A stretch of 64,000 nucleotides of DNA, from the NCBI RefSeq assembly GCF_014645695.1, contig NZ_BMMF01000010.1, positions 1-64,000 of the forward strand. The letters run 5' to 3'. Position numbers and translations under genes: made by a program. The notes under the pieces are model-generated. The model was not told the origin of the DNA. It saw only the letters and a program-made list of their open reading frames with translations, and searched no databases. This document shows, one piece after another, positions 1 through 8,975 of this stretch; the first letter of the stretch is position 1; each line of letters starts with the position of its first letter. The stretch is from Salinarimonas ramus (GTDB lineage: Bacteria; Pseudomonadota; Alphaproteobacteria; Rhizobiales; Beijerinckiaceae).

Positions 1-1
1 C

Positions 2-103
2 TTCAAGGGCGAGCACACGTGGCCGTCGCGGCAAGTGCTCGGGCTGGAGAATACTACGCCGCTTCGCGGCTCCGCATCCTCCAGCCCGAAGGTGCACCAA
101 TGA
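2..103 (+). CDS. C-terminal end of an unidentified upstream gene (partial)
   Basis: The first bases read in frame 2 as about 33 residues (beginning FKGEHTWPSRQVLGLENT) and stop at a TGA that overlaps the ATG of the next gene as ATGA (100-103). That stop/start coupling, identical to several other junctions in this window, is the main reason to believe it is the 3' end of a real co-transcribed gene. The fragment is too short to assign a family. The tail after the first twenty residues is Ser/Pro rich and looks like a disordered C-terminus. Confidence 0.5.
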   Translation, partial: FKGEHTWPSRQVLGLENTTPLRGSASSSPKVHQ

Positions 104-1677
104 GCGAACCGGACTACATCGTCGTCGGAGCCGGCATCAACGGCCTCGTCTGCGCCGCCATGCTCGGCATGAAGGGCAAGCGCGTCCTCCTGCTCGACCG
201 CAACGAGACGATCGGCGGGTGCATCCGCACGGAGGAGGCGACGCTGCCGGGCTTCGTGCACGACGTGCTCGCGACGACCTTCGTCCTGTTCACGCTGGGC
301 CCCGCCTACAAGGCGCTCGGCCCCGAGCTGGAGAAGCGCGGGCTCCAGTTCGCCAATACGGATCGCCCCACGGGCGTGCTCCTGCCCGATGGCCGGCACG
401 CGATCCTCGGACGCGAGCGCGCGGCCAACATCGCCATGCTCGACGCCCTCGGCCCCGGCGACGGCGCCTCCTTCGACGCGCAGATGAATCGGCTCGGCGA
501 GAACGCGCCCTTCCTGTTCTCCATGCTCGGTGGCTCGCTCTGGTCGAAGGAGATGGCGGGCATCCTCGCCAAGGAGGCCTGGAAGCGCGGCCCCCGCGCG
601 CTCGCCGGCTTCTTCGGCACCGCGCTCGAGAGCGCGCGCGCCCATCTCGAGAGCCGCTTCTCGTCGGAGGTTTCGCGCGCGCTCCTCGCGCCCTGGGTGC
701 TGCACGTGGGGCTCGGGCCGGAGAGCGCCTATTCCGGGCAGATGATCAAGGTCATCGCCTTCTCGCTCGAGGCCGCCGGCGCGCCCATCGTGAAGGGCGG
801 CGCCAGGGCGATCCTCGAGGCTTTCGCCCGCCTCATCGGCGATCACGGCGGTGCCATCCGCGAGAAGAGCGAGGTCGAGCGCATCCTCGTCGAGAACGGG
901 CGCGCCGCCGGCGTGCGCCTCGTCGACGGCACGGAGCTGCGGGCCGGCAAGGGCGTCATCGCCTCGGTGACGCCGCATCAGCTCTACGAGCGGTTCCTCG
1001 ATCGCGCTGCGGCGCCGGAGGCCGTGCGCGAGGGGCTGAAGGACTATCGCTACGGCAAGGGCAACATGCAGATCCACTACGCGCTGGATCGCCCGCCCGT
1101 GTGGAAGGACGGCGCGGATCTCGGAAAGGTCGCTCTCCTGCATCTCACGCCGGGCCTCGACGGCGTCTCTCGCGCCGTCAACGAGGCCGAGCGTGGGCTC
1201 CTGCCGGCAGAGGCGACGATCTGCGTGGGCCAGCCGACCGCCCTCGATCCGTCGCGCGCGCCCGACGGCAAGGCGATCCTCTGGCTGCAGCTCCCCGAGG
1301 CGCCGCGCATCATCAAGGGTGACGCCGCGGGCGAGATCGACGTGCCGGCCGACGGGACCTGGACCGAGGGCGTGCGCGAGGCCTATGCGGATCGCATCGA
1401 GGCGCGCCTCGCGCATCACGTCGAGGGCTTTCGCGACAGCGTGCTGGCGCGCCGGGTCTACTCGCCCGCCGACCTCGAGGCGGCGAACCCGAACCTCGTC
1501 GGCGGCGATCCCTATGGCGGTTCCTGTGCGCTCGACCAGTTCTTCGTCTGGAGGCCCTTGAAGTCGAGCGTCAATCACAAGACGTATGTGCCCGGCTTGT
1601 ATCACATCGGCGCGTCGACCCACCCGGGTCCCGGCCTCGGCGGCGGCTCCGGCTTCCTCGTCGCCTCCAGCCTCTGA
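100..1677 (+). CDS. NAD(P)/FAD-dependent oxidoreductase, phytoene desaturase/retinol oxidoreductase superfamily
   Basis: A 525-residue flavoprotein. The N-terminus carries the dinucleotide-binding motif YIVVGAGINGLVCAA (GxGxxG near residues 10-15) followed by LLDRNETIGG, the Rossmann acidic residue and second glycine motif typical of CrtI-like amine oxidase-fold enzymes. The C-terminus (GASTHPGPGLGGGSGF) is the conserved FAD-binding closing motif of that superfamily. The chosen ATG at 100 overlaps the preceding stop; an in-frame GTG at 19 would add residues with no family similarity. It lies immediately upstream of a MarR gene and near iorAB, so a role in oxidation of an aromatic or isoprenoid-like substrate is possible, but the substrate cannot be read from sequence. 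Carotenoid synthesis itself is unlikely because no crtB or other carotenoid gene is nearby. Confidence 0.85.
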   Translation: MSEPDYIVVGAGINGLVCAAMLGMKGKRVLLLDRNETIGGCIRTEEATLPGFVHDVLATTFVLFTLGPAYKALGPELEKRGLQFANTDRPTGVLLPDGRHAILGRERAANIAMLDALGPGDGASFDAQMNRLGENAPFLFSMLGGSLWSKEMAGILAKEAWKRGPRALAGFFGTALESARAHLESRFSSEVSRALLAPWVLHVGLGPESAYSGQMIKVIAFSLEAAGAPIVKGGARAILEAFARLIGDHGGAIREKSEVERILVENGRAAGVRLVDGTELRAGKGVIASVTPHQLYERFLDRAAAPEAVREGLKDYRYGKGNMQIHYALDRPPVWKDGADLGKVALLHLTPGLDGVSRAVNEAERGLLPAEATICVGQPTALDPSRAPDGKAILWLQLPEAPRIIKGDAAGEIDVPADGTWTEGVREAYADRIEARLAHHVEGFRDSVLARRVYSPADLEAANPNLVGGDPYGGSCALDQFFVWRPLKSSVNHKTYVPGLYHIGASTHPGPGLGGGSGFLVASSL

Positions 1678-1708
1678 CGCCGCCGCCGCCCGAAAGGACG
1701 AGAAGCGC

Positions 1709-2272
1709 TTGGACGAGACCACGACGACGATCCGCAAGCGCAAGCCCCGACCGCGGCGGGCATCGGATCGCGGCGGCGTGGATCGCGCCGTCCTCGGCGG
1801 CGCGGCCGGGCTGCGGGCGCAGCCCCCGAGCATGGGCGAGATCGGCCTCTCCTCCTTCGCGCCCTATCTGCTCAACCGCATCGCCGCGCGCTGGAACGCC
1901 GATCTCGCCGAGGCGCTGCGCGCGCACGACATGACGACGACGAAGATGCGGGTGCTCGCCGTCCTCTCCGTCTCCTCCGGGCTCACGGTGAACGAGCTCT
2001 CGGTCTTCGCGGTGACCGAGCAATCCACCATGAGCCGTACACTCGACGCCATGGAGGAGCAGGGCCACATCCGCCGCCGCCCGCGCGAGGGGGACCTGCG
2101 CGTGCGCGAGATCTTCATCACGGAAGAAGGCCGCGAGCTCTTCGCCTCGGTCTGGCCGATGATGTACGAGAAGTTCTCGGACATGTTCGAGGGCATCGAC
2201 GCGGGCGAGTACCAGGCCTTCCTCTCGACGCTGCACAAGGTGCTCGCCAACGTGCGCAAGCACGACCTGTGA
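1709..2272 (+). CDS. MarR family transcriptional regulator
   Basis: A winged-helix regulator of 187 residues from the TTG at 1709, which has an AAGGACGAG ribosome-binding sequence 10 bases upstream. A shorter ATG start at 1832 (MGEIGLSSF) would remove a basic low-complexity leader and leave just the core domain, so the start is uncertain. The MarR core is clear: dimerisation helix (APYLLNRIAARWNADLAEAL), recognition helix region (VNELSVFAVTEQSTMSRTLD), and the wing with the conserved D-R pair (PREGDLRVREIFITEEG). It follows the FAD oxidoreductase by 31 bases and is convergent with iorB. MarR proteins usually bind inverted repeats near catabolic or efflux genes; TTGC-AAT-GCAA at 6220 between iorA and the ABC operon is a plausible target, but this is inference. 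Confidence 0.85.
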   Translation: MDETTTTIRKRKPRPRRASDRGGVDRAVLGGAAGLRAQPPSMGEIGLSSFAPYLLNRIAARWNADLAEALRAHDMTTTKMRVLAVLSVSSGLTVNELSVFAVTEQSTMSRTLDAMEEQGHIRRRPREGDLRVREIFITEEGRELFASVWPMMYEKFSDMFEGIDAGEYQAFLSTLHKVLANVRKHDL

Positions 2273-2293
2273 GGCGGGCCCGCCGGGGGAGAA

Positions 2294-3850
2294 TCACTCC
2301 CCGAGCGTCGCCACCGTCTTCAGCGCGCCGTCCAGCGCGAGCCCGCCCTCGTCCATGAGCGCCGCCTGCTTGAGGCGCCGCAGCCAGTCGGCGCCGTCCT
2401 CGCGATCGACGAGCATGGGCACGGCGGAGAGGACGCGGTCGAACTTCGCCTCGCCGCGGGCATGGGTGTCGGAATAGCCCTTCACCAGCCGCCGGCAGCC
2501 GATGATCTCGACGGCGAGCGCATAATTGCGCGGGAGCACGTCGAGCGCCCGCCCGAGCCAGACGTCGACATGCGCCGCCTCGCGGGAATGGCGCAGAGTG
2601 CGCAGGCGGATGCGCTTGAGGCCGGCGACGACATAGAGCGCGAGATACCAGCGGATCGTGCCCGTGCGCACCCGCCGCCCGCGCGAGACGAAACGGTCGA
2701 GGCGTGCGACGAGGCCGGGTCGCGCCTCGAACCAGCGCCCGAGCGCGGCGGGCATGGTGCCGATCACCTCCTCCATCCGCGGATGCATGAACTCGGTCGT
2801 GTAGAGGATCTCCTCCTCCTTCACGCCGACCTCGCGGGAGACGCGCTCGCGCCGGCTGCCGCGGGTCTTGAGGTCGGCGACGCGGATGACGTCGTCGTAG
2901 GCCATGGCCACGGCGAGATACTTGGCGCACGCCGCGGTGAACGCGAAGCCGCGATCGGCGCCGCCCGCGGCGCGATCCGCCGCGAGCAGGTCCGCGAGGC
3001 GCGCGAGATAGGCCTCGCCATAGGCGAGATCCTGGAAGTCGACGACCTTGCGCAGGCCCGCCGCGGCGAGGAGGCGGACCTCGGCCGGAAGATCGCCGCG
3101 CACGCGCGCGAGCAGCGCGTCGAAGCCGGGATGACCGACGGGCGCGAGCGGGTCGGCCTTCGGCGGGATCGCCTCCGCCGGCTCCGCGGAGGCCGCGTCG
3201 GGGTTCTGCGCGCGATCGTAGGCGGCGGCGAAGGCGGCGAGGCTCGCGTTCACGCCCTTGCCGCCGGCACGGATCGCCTCCTCGAAGGCCTCGCGCGGGA
3301 AGGGCAGGACGCCCGCCCCCGCGAGCGATCCGAAGAGCGAGGCGGAGATGACGCTGCCGTGGCGGGCGGCGAGCTTGTCGAGGTCGGAGGCGATGACGCG
3401 CTTGGCCGCGACGCCGGACGCCGTCACCACCGCCTGCGGATCGGCGGCGCCGTCGCCGGGCTTCTGCTTCTCGGCGATGGCGTAGGCGCGGTGCGTCGAG
3501 GCGATGAGCGTCGTGCGATCCGGCGTCACGAGCCCGCGCAGGATCGAGCGGCCGGCCTCCATGAACTCGGCGGCGAGGACGACGTCGACGTCGCCGGGCG
3601 TCGGCATCAGCGCGAGGATCGGGTGCACGCCGTCCGGCGCCTTCACCATCTCGATGTAGTAGATCGTCGCCCCCGTGCGCTGGGCGACGCCCGGGACGGA
3701 GGTGGACTGCGCGGTCCAGCCCTGCGCCTCCGCCATGCCGACGATCCAGTCGGCGAGGACGCCGCCGCCCTGCCCGCCCATGGCGAGGATGGCGAGCGTG
3801 ATCGGGCGGTCGGTGGAGAGGCTCGTCGGGAAGGTCTCGTGGCGGGTCAT
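2294..3850 (-). CDS. iorB: Indolepyruvate oxidoreductase subunit beta
   Basis: The 518-residue partner of IorA. The N-terminal gamma-type domain of 2-oxoacid:acceptor oxidoreductases is recognisable from ITLAILAMGGQGGGVLADWI (GxGGQG near residue 25) and the following SVPGVAQRTGATIYY segment. The C-terminal half is the helical extension seen in the long alphaproteobacterial IorB proteins. The complex decarboxylates aryl pyruvates such as indolepyruvate, phenylpyruvate or hydroxyphenylpyruvate, made by transamination of aromatic amino acids, to aryl-acetyl-CoA, passing electrons to ferredoxin or another carrier. The start lies 13 bases after the iorA stop, so the two subunits are co-transcribed and made in a 1:1 arrangement. 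Its 3' end is 21 bases from the convergent MarR gene. Confidence 0.93.
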   Translation of the reverse strand: MTRHETFPTSLSTDRPITLAILAMGGQGGGVLADWIVGMAEAQGWTAQSTSVPGVAQRTGATIYYIEMVKAPDGVHPILALMPTPGDVDVVLAAEFMEAGRSILRGLVTPDRTTLIASTHRAYAIAEKQKPGDGAADPQAVVTASGVAAKRVIASDLDKLAARHGSVISASLFGSLAGAGVLPFPREAFEEAIRAGGKGVNASLAAFAAAYDRAQNPDAASAEPAEAIPPKADPLAPVGHPGFDALLARVRGDLPAEVRLLAAAGLRKVVDFQDLAYGEAYLARLADLLAADRAAGGADRGFAFTAACAKYLAVAMAYDDVIRVADLKTRGSRRERVSREVGVKEEEILYTTEFMHPRMEEVIGTMPAALGRWFEARPGLVARLDRFVSRGRRVRTGTIRWYLALYVVAGLKRIRLRTLRHSREAAHVDVWLGRALDVLPRNYALAVEIIGCRRLVKGYSDTHARGEAKFDRVLSAVPMLVDREDGADWLRRLKQAALMDEGGLALDGALKTVATLGE

Positions 3851-3863
3851 GTCGCGCGCCTCC

Positions 3864-6017
3864 TCAGGCCGGGAAGGCGATGCGGCGCCGGTCGCGGCGC
3901 GCGGACAGCCAGGAGATGACGGCGCGGCGCATCCGCGCGAGGAGGCGATCGAGCCCGTTCGGGTTCACGATCACGTCCGCGCGGTAGAAGGACGGGCAGA
4001 GCACCGCGGCCTCCGCCACCTCGCCGCAATTGCCGCAGCCGACGCAGGTGTGATCGATCGAGGCGACCGGATCGTCCCTCAGCGGGTCGTCGAGGTGCTT
4101 CATCGACAGCGAGGGACACCCGGAGAGCCGGATGCACGCGTGATCGCCCGTGCAGACGTCCTCGTCGACGCCGAATCGCTCGCGCACGAGGCGCTTGCCC
4201 TCCTTCGCCGCCTTGGCGAGGAGCGGCTTCACCCGGCGCTGCTTGTTGAGCATGCATTCGGAGGAGGCGACGATGACCTTCGGCCCCTTCTCCTTGGTGG
4301 TGAGCGCTTCGCGCAGCGTCGCGCGCATCTTGCCGACGTCGTAGGTGTGGTCGATCTGGCGCACCCATTTGACGCCCACGCCCTTCACCGCATCGACGAT
4401 GGAATTGTTCGTCGCGCGGCGCTTGCTCTCGGCGCGCGAGGAGAGGATGTCCTGCCCGCCGGTCGCCGCCGAGTAGTAATTGTCGACGATCATGATCACG
4501 CCGTCGTGCTTGTTGTAGACGGCGTTGCCGACGGAGGAATTCAGGCCGTTGTGCCAGAAGCCGCCGTCTCCCATGATCGAGATCGGCCGCTTGTCCGCCT
4601 CGACGTTGAACGCGGAGGCGGAGGCCGGTCCCAGCCCGTAGCCCATCGTCGTCGCGCCGATGTCGAAGGGCGGCAGGATCGAGAACAGGTGGCAGCCGAT
4701 GTCGGCCGCGATGTGGTGCTGGCCGAGCTCCTTCTCCACGAGCTTCATCGCCGCGAAGATCGGGCGTTCCGGGCAGCCGGTGCAGAAGCCCGGCGGGCGC
4801 GGCGGCACGACCTGGGCCAGCGCCTTCACCGAGGGATCGGCGAGGACGGGCTCGGGATCGGGGATCGGCGGCTCGTTGCCGAGGCGCGGGCGCTCGTGGT
4901 CGGCGAAGAAGGCTTTGAGCCCCTTCAGCAGCACCTGCGTCGTGTACTCGCCCGCCATGGGCAGCACGTCCTTGCCGGACAGCTTCGTCTGGATGTCGCG
5001 CTTGCGCAGGATGTGGGCGAGCGCCTGCTCGAGGAATTCCGGCTGGCCCTCCTCCACCATCAGCACCGCCTTCTTGCCGGCGCAGAAGGTGGCGAGCTCG
5101 TCCTCGATGAGCGGATAGGTGACGTTGAGGACGTGCACCGGAACAGTGGTGTTGCCGTAGACGTCGGCGAGGCCCAGGATCTGCAGCGCGCGCATCGTGT
5201 TGTTGAACATGCCGCCCTGGACGATGATGCCGGTCTCGCCCTCGGCGGGCCCGAAATGCTCGTTGAGCTTGCGGTCCTTGATGAACTGGACGGCGGCGGG
5301 CCAGCGCTTCTCGATCTTCTCCTTCTCGTGGAGATAGGAGGCGGGCGGCAGCACGATGCGGTTGACGTCGCGCTTGGGGCTCTCCAGCGCCTGACGAAGG
5401 GTGAAGTCCGGCTTCTTGTTGTCCTTCGTCCTGAAGTGACCGTGGACGTGGCAGGTGCGGATGCGCACCTCGAGCATCACCGGCGTGTTCGACGCCTCGG
5501 AGAGCTCGAAGCCCTCCTCCACCATCTTGACGATGGTCTCGAGGTTGGGGCGCGGATCGAGGAGCCAGATCTGCGACTTCATCGCGAAGGCGTGGGAGCG
5601 CTCCTGCATGATCGAGGAGCCCTCGCCGTAATCCTCGCCGACGATGATCATCGCCCCGCCGGTGACGCCGCCGGAGGCGAGGTTGGCCAGCGCGTCGGAG
5701 GCGACGTTGGTGCCCACCGTCGACTTGAAGGTGACGGCGCCCCGGATCGGGTACATGACCGAGGCCGAGAGCGTCGCGGCGGCGGTGGCCTCGGACGCCG
5801 AGCTCTCGAAATGCACGCCGAGCTCGTCGAGCACGTCCTTTGCGTCGGCGAGGACGTCCATCAGGTGCGAGATCGGCGCGCCCTGGTAGCCGCCGACATA
5901 CGAGACGCCCGCCTGCAGGAGCGCCTTGGTGATGGCGAGGATGCCTTCGCCGCGGAAGACGTCGCCGTCTCCGAGCTTCAGGTCCTCGACCTCGCGGGCG
6001 AAGGAGCGTTCCGCCAT
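3864..6017 (-). CDS. iorA: Indolepyruvate ferredoxin oxidoreductase subunit alpha
   Basis: A thiamine-diphosphate enzyme of 717 residues from the ATG at 6017 (MAERSFAREVED), preceded by GGGAGG; a longer ORF upstream has no family similarity. The N-terminal pyrimidine-binding domain begins near GEGILAITKALLQAGV and YQGAPISHLMDVL. The ThDP-binding motif is GDGGFWHNGLN followed by NYYSAATGGQ. Two ferredoxin-like Cys clusters sit near the C-terminus (CTGDHACIRLSGCP and CVGCGNCGEVAEAAVLCP), matching the iron-sulfur domain of archaeal and bacterial IorA. The enzyme oxidatively decarboxylates aryl pyruvates with CoA. It forms an operon with iorB and is divergent from the peptide-type ABC transporter operon, which suggests uptake and degradation of amino acids or peptides under shared control. 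Confidence 0.94.
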   Translation of the reverse strand: MAERSFAREVEDLKLGDGDVFRGEGILAITKALLQAGVSYVGGYQGAPISHLMDVLADAKDVLDELGVHFESSASEATAAATLSASVMYPIRGAVTFKSTVGTNVASDALANLASGGVTGGAMIIVGEDYGEGSSIMQERSHAFAMKSQIWLLDPRPNLETIVKMVEEGFELSEASNTPVMLEVRIRTCHVHGHFRTKDNKKPDFTLRQALESPKRDVNRIVLPPASYLHEKEKIEKRWPAAVQFIKDRKLNEHFGPAEGETGIIVQGGMFNNTMRALQILGLADVYGNTTVPVHVLNVTYPLIEDELATFCAGKKAVLMVEEGQPEFLEQALAHILRKRDIQTKLSGKDVLPMAGEYTTQVLLKGLKAFFADHERPRLGNEPPIPDPEPVLADPSVKALAQVVPPRPPGFCTGCPERPIFAAMKLVEKELGQHHIAADIGCHLFSILPPFDIGATTMGYGLGPASASAFNVEADKRPISIMGDGGFWHNGLNSSVGNAVYNKHDGVIMIVDNYYSAATGGQDILSSRAESKRRATNNSIVDAVKGVGVKWVRQIDHTYDVGKMRATLREALTTKEKGPKVIVASSECMLNKQRRVKPLLAKAAKEGKRLVRERFGVDEDVCTGDHACIRLSGCPSLSMKHLDDPLRDDPVASIDHTCVGCGNCGEVAEAAVLCPSFYRADVIVNPNGLDRLLARMRRAVISWLSARRDRRRIAFPA

Positions 6018-6435
6018 GGCCTTGCGATGCCTCCCGTCCGAGCGCGCCACGTCCCCTGTCCGGTCGGCGGCGCGTCTACCCTGGAATAGATGCGATTGCA
6101 TATTCCTAGGGGATCGCCGCGGGAATGTCACGAGGGTGCATCGCACCGCCGGGATGGTGGCGGCGCCGTCGCCGTCCGGGCCCGCGCCGCAGCTGTTCTT
6201 CGAAGGCAGATCGTTTGTGTTGCAATGCAAAAACGAGGCACGGCGCCCGCGGAATGAGCGGTGATGCGCACACGGAACGCGCATTCCGCCGCCCCGGGAG
6301 GCAGCGCGGCTGCCCTAACGGAAAAGTCCCTGCCCACTCTTGCAAACGCATAATTTTAGGATTGAAATACCTCCAAGCCCGAACGGGCGGCGTCTTCCTT
6401 TGCGGAAGCGCCCAGGGGAACGAGGAGAGACCTTC
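6018..6435. promoter_or_regulatory. Divergent iorA / ABC transporter promoter region with TTGCA-type repeats
   Basis: This 418-base gap separates two divergent operons and holds no convincing gene. It is visibly richer in A+T than its flanks, particularly 6205-6240 and 6335-6370. It contains a perfect 11-base palindrome TTGCAATGCAA at 6220-6230, ATGC-GATT-GCAT at 6090-6101, and another TTGCA at 6340-6344 next to the A+T-rich stretch before the binding protein gene. Repeated TTGCA half-sites resemble a MarR-type operator array. No -10/-35 pair could be chosen with confidence. Confidence 0.45.
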
Positions 6436-7971
6436 ATGCCGACCGTCACTCGCCGGCAGACGCTGGCCATGGGCGCGGGCGCCTTCGTCGCAGCCGTGCT
6501 CGCCGGGCGCGTGCCCGTCCAGGCGCAGACCGACACGCTCACCATCGCCTTCAACGTCAACCTGCCGTCCTTCGACCCCACCGTCGGGACCTCGGCGGTG
6601 AACCCGACGATCCAGGCGATCTACCGCTCGATCTTCGACCAATATGTCGGCCAGAAGCCGGATCTCTCCTTCGAGCCCGGCCTCCTCACCGATTGGGGCT
6701 GGAACGACGACCGCACGCAGGTGTGGATGGACGTGCGCGAGGGCGTCACCTGGCACGACGGCACGCCCTTCACCCCCGCCGACGTGGTCTGGTCTCTCGA
6801 GCGCGCAGCCAAGCCCGAGACCGGCAACCCGATCCAGTTCGTCTGGTCGAAGATCGGCAACTTCCAGGTCGACGGCAACCGCATCACCGCGGACGTCCTC
6901 TCCTTCGAGCCGACGCTGTTCAAGTGGATGGCCTTCCTCACCGGCTACGTGCTGCCGAAGGACTATTACGAGCGCGTCGGCGCCGAGGGCTTCGAGGCCG
7001 CGCCCATCGGCACCGGCCCGTACATGGTCGACGCCTACGAGGGCAATTCCTTCCTGCGGCTCAAGGCCAATGCCGATTACTGGGGCGGCAAGCCCGCCTT
7101 CGAGACGGTGATCTTCAAGTTCGTCACCGACGCGACGAGCCGCGTGGCCGAGATCGAGAGCGGCTCCTCCGACATCACGCTGGAAGTGCCCTACGAGGAA
7201 TACGACCGCCTCGTCGCCAAGGACGGGCTCGACGGCGTCGCGACGCCGATCTCCGACATCGGGATGATCTTCATCCGCAACACCGAGCCGATGCTCGACG
7301 AGAACGTCCGCCTCGCCGCCCACCACGCCATCGACAAGCAGGCCATCGTCGATCGCCTGCTGCGCGGTTACGGCGTGCCGATCTCGACGCTGGAGGCGCC
7401 GGAATACGACGCGTTCGACCCGTCGATCGAGGTCGCCCACGACCCCGAGAAGGCGGCCGAACTCCTGGCACAGAGCGGCTACGGCCCGGACAACCCGGTG
7501 CGCTTCACCATCCAGACGACCCGCGGCTTCAAGCCGAAGGATTACGAGATGATCCAGGCGATCGTCGGGATGTGGCGGCGCATCGGCATCGAGGCCGAGA
7601 TCGAGGTCTACGAGATCGCCAAGCACTTCGAGCTGCGCGCCGGGCACGCGCTGGCGCCCGCCGCCTTCTACAATTGGGGCAACGCCATCGGCGACCCGAC
7701 GACGTCCACGGGCTTCGCCATGTTCGGCCCCTCCCCGCACTCCTCCTGGAAGACCGACGACGTCGACGCCATGATCGGCCCGCTCTGGGGCGAGGCGGAC
7801 GAGGAGAAGCGCATCCAGGGCTGGAAGGACGTCTCGCGCTACGTGGCCGAGAAGGGCTACGTCATCCCCGTCCTGCAATACGTCCAGCCCATCGTCTTCA
7901 AGGACACGCTGAACGTCACGCCCAACGTCTCGGGCGCGCTCGAGCCGACGCTGGTCGAGCGGGCTTCGTGA
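6436..7971 (+). CDS. ABC transporter substrate-binding protein, peptide/nickel (family 5) type
   Basis: A periplasmic solute-binding protein of 511 residues. The N-terminus has a twin-arginine-like signal (TRRQTLAMGAGAFVAAVLAG, cleavage near VQAQ) and the mature protein follows the SBP_bac_5 pattern: SFDPTVGTSAVN early on, then WMDVREGVTWHDGTPFTPADVVWSLERA and GTGPYMVDAY. Family members bind di- and oligopeptides, nickel chelates, glutathione or opines and deliver them to DppBC-type permeases. The start ATG follows GAGGAGAGACC. The stop overlaps the permease GTG as GTGA, so the five transporter genes form one tightly coupled operon. The ligand cannot be told from sequence; the divergent iorAB operon and the downstream tyrosine-degradation genes suggest peptides or amino-acid-derived compounds. 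Confidence 0.9.
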   Translation: MPTVTRRQTLAMGAGAFVAAVLAGRVPVQAQTDTLTIAFNVNLPSFDPTVGTSAVNPTIQAIYRSIFDQYVGQKPDLSFEPGLLTDWGWNDDRTQVWMDVREGVTWHDGTPFTPADVVWSLERAAKPETGNPIQFVWSKIGNFQVDGNRITADVLSFEPTLFKWMAFLTGYVLPKDYYERVGAEGFEAAPIGTGPYMVDAYEGNSFLRLKANADYWGGKPAFETVIFKFVTDATSRVAEIESGSSDITLEVPYEEYDRLVAKDGLDGVATPISDIGMIFIRNTEPMLDENVRLAAHHAIDKQAIVDRLLRGYGVPISTLEAPEYDAFDPSIEVAHDPEKAAELLAQSGYGPDNPVRFTIQTTRGFKPKDYEMIQAIVGMWRRIGIEAEIEVYEIAKHFELRAGHALAPAAFYNWGNAIGDPTTSTGFAMFGPSPHSSWKTDDVDAMIGPLWGEADEEKRIQGWKDVSRYVAEKGYVIPVLQYVQPIVFKDTLNVTPNVSGALEPTLVERAS

Positions 7972-8975
7972 GCCTCGCCGCTGTCCTGAGACGGCTCGCC
8001 ACGGCCGCCGTGACGCTCTTCGGCGTCGCGGTGGTCGTGTTCGTGCTGCTTCGCGTCGCGCCGGGAGACCCGATCGCCATGATGATCGGCCCCGGCGCGA
8101 GCGAGGCCGACATCGCGGCCCTGCGCGCCCGCTATGGCCTCGACCAGGGGCTCGTGACGCAGTTCTTCATCTGGCTGCAGGGCCTCATCGCGGGTGATCT
8201 CGGCACCTCGATCTCGCTGCGCTCCGACGTGCTCGGACTCCTCGGCCAGCGGCTGCCGGCGACGCTCGAGCTCGCGGGCGCGGCTCTCGTCGTCGCGCTC
8301 CTCGTCGGCGGCACCATCGCGATCCTCGGCACGCTGGCGCGCCGCTCGCCGGGCGAGGCCGTGGTGGACGGGGCGAACGGGCTCCTGCTCGCCGTGCCGG
8401 ATTTCATCTGGGCGTTGGCCTTCGTGCTCGTCTTCGCCGTGTTCATCCCCGTGTTTCCGCTCACGGGGCGCATGGACCCGACGATCGACATGGATTTCGC
8501 CACGCGCTTCTTCCTCTTGGAGAGCCTCGTTCGCGCTGAATTCGCGGTCTTCGGAAACATCGTCTCGCACATGACGATGCCCGTCCTCGCGCTGGCGCTT
8601 CCGCTCGCGGCGATCGTCGCGCGGGTGCTCAAGGGCGCGCTCATCGAGGCGATGGGGCAGGATTACGTGCTTCTCGCGCGCCTCAAGGGCAAGTCCGAGC
8701 TGCGGCTCGTCCTGCAGGAGGCGTTGCGCAACGCGCTGCCGGCGACGCTGGCGCTGACGGGCGTGCAATTCACCTTCCTCGTCGGCGGCACCGTGATCAT
8801 CGAGCGCATCTTCGCCTATCCCGGCATCGGCAACATGGCGATCGACGCCGTGATCAACCGCGACCTGCCGCTGATCCAGGGCATCGTGCTCGCCTTCGGG
8901 GCCATGTTCATCGCCATCAACCTCGCGGTCGACCTCGCCGTGGCCGCCCTGAACCCGAGGCTGCGCCATGGCTGA
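7968..8975 (+). CDS. ABC transporter permease, DppB type
   Basis: An inner-membrane permease of 335 residues beginning with the GTG at 7968 that overlaps the binding-protein stop. The N-terminal segment VTLFGVAVVVFVLLRVAPGDP is the classic first helix and RxxPGDP motif of DppB/OppB proteins. Several further hydrophobic helices follow, and the cytoplasmic EAA loop (EAMGQDYVLLARLKGKSE) that docks on the ATPases lies in the C-terminal half, then GTVIIERIFAYPGIGNMAIDA, typical of the family. The extended insertion around residues 165-190 (TGRMDPTIDMDFATRFFLLE) is the periplasmic loop also seen in other DppB-like proteins. The last 8 bases overlap the second permease. Confidence 0.92.
   Translation: MSLAAVLRRLATAAVTLFGVAVVVFVLLRVAPGDPIAMMIGPGASEADIAALRARYGLDQGLVTQFFIWLQGLIAGDLGTSISLRSDVLGLLGQRLPATLELAGAALVVALLVGGTIAILGTLARRSPGEAVVDGANGLLLAVPDFIWALAFVLVFAVFIPVFPLTGRMDPTIDMDFATRFFLLESLVRAEFAVFGNIVSHMTMPVLALALPLAAIVARVLKGALIEAMGQDYVLLARLKGKSELRLVLQEALRNALPATLALTGVQFTFLVGGTVIIERIFAYPGIGNMAIDAVINRDLPLIQGIVLAFGAMFIAINLAVDLAVAALNPRLRHG

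Noticed and set aside
2273-2284. Palindrome GGCGGGCCCGCC between convergent marR and iorB.
   Set aside because: A 12-base perfect palindrome with no loop and no T tract; it could not form a normal intrinsic terminator and is expected by chance in such G+C-rich DNA.
6106-7878. Long minus-strand frame (590 residues) opposite the ABC binding protein.
   Set aside because: Low-complexity Asp/Gly/Val/Arg-rich translation typical of antisense frames in G+C-rich DNA; the + strand binding protein has full family similarity.
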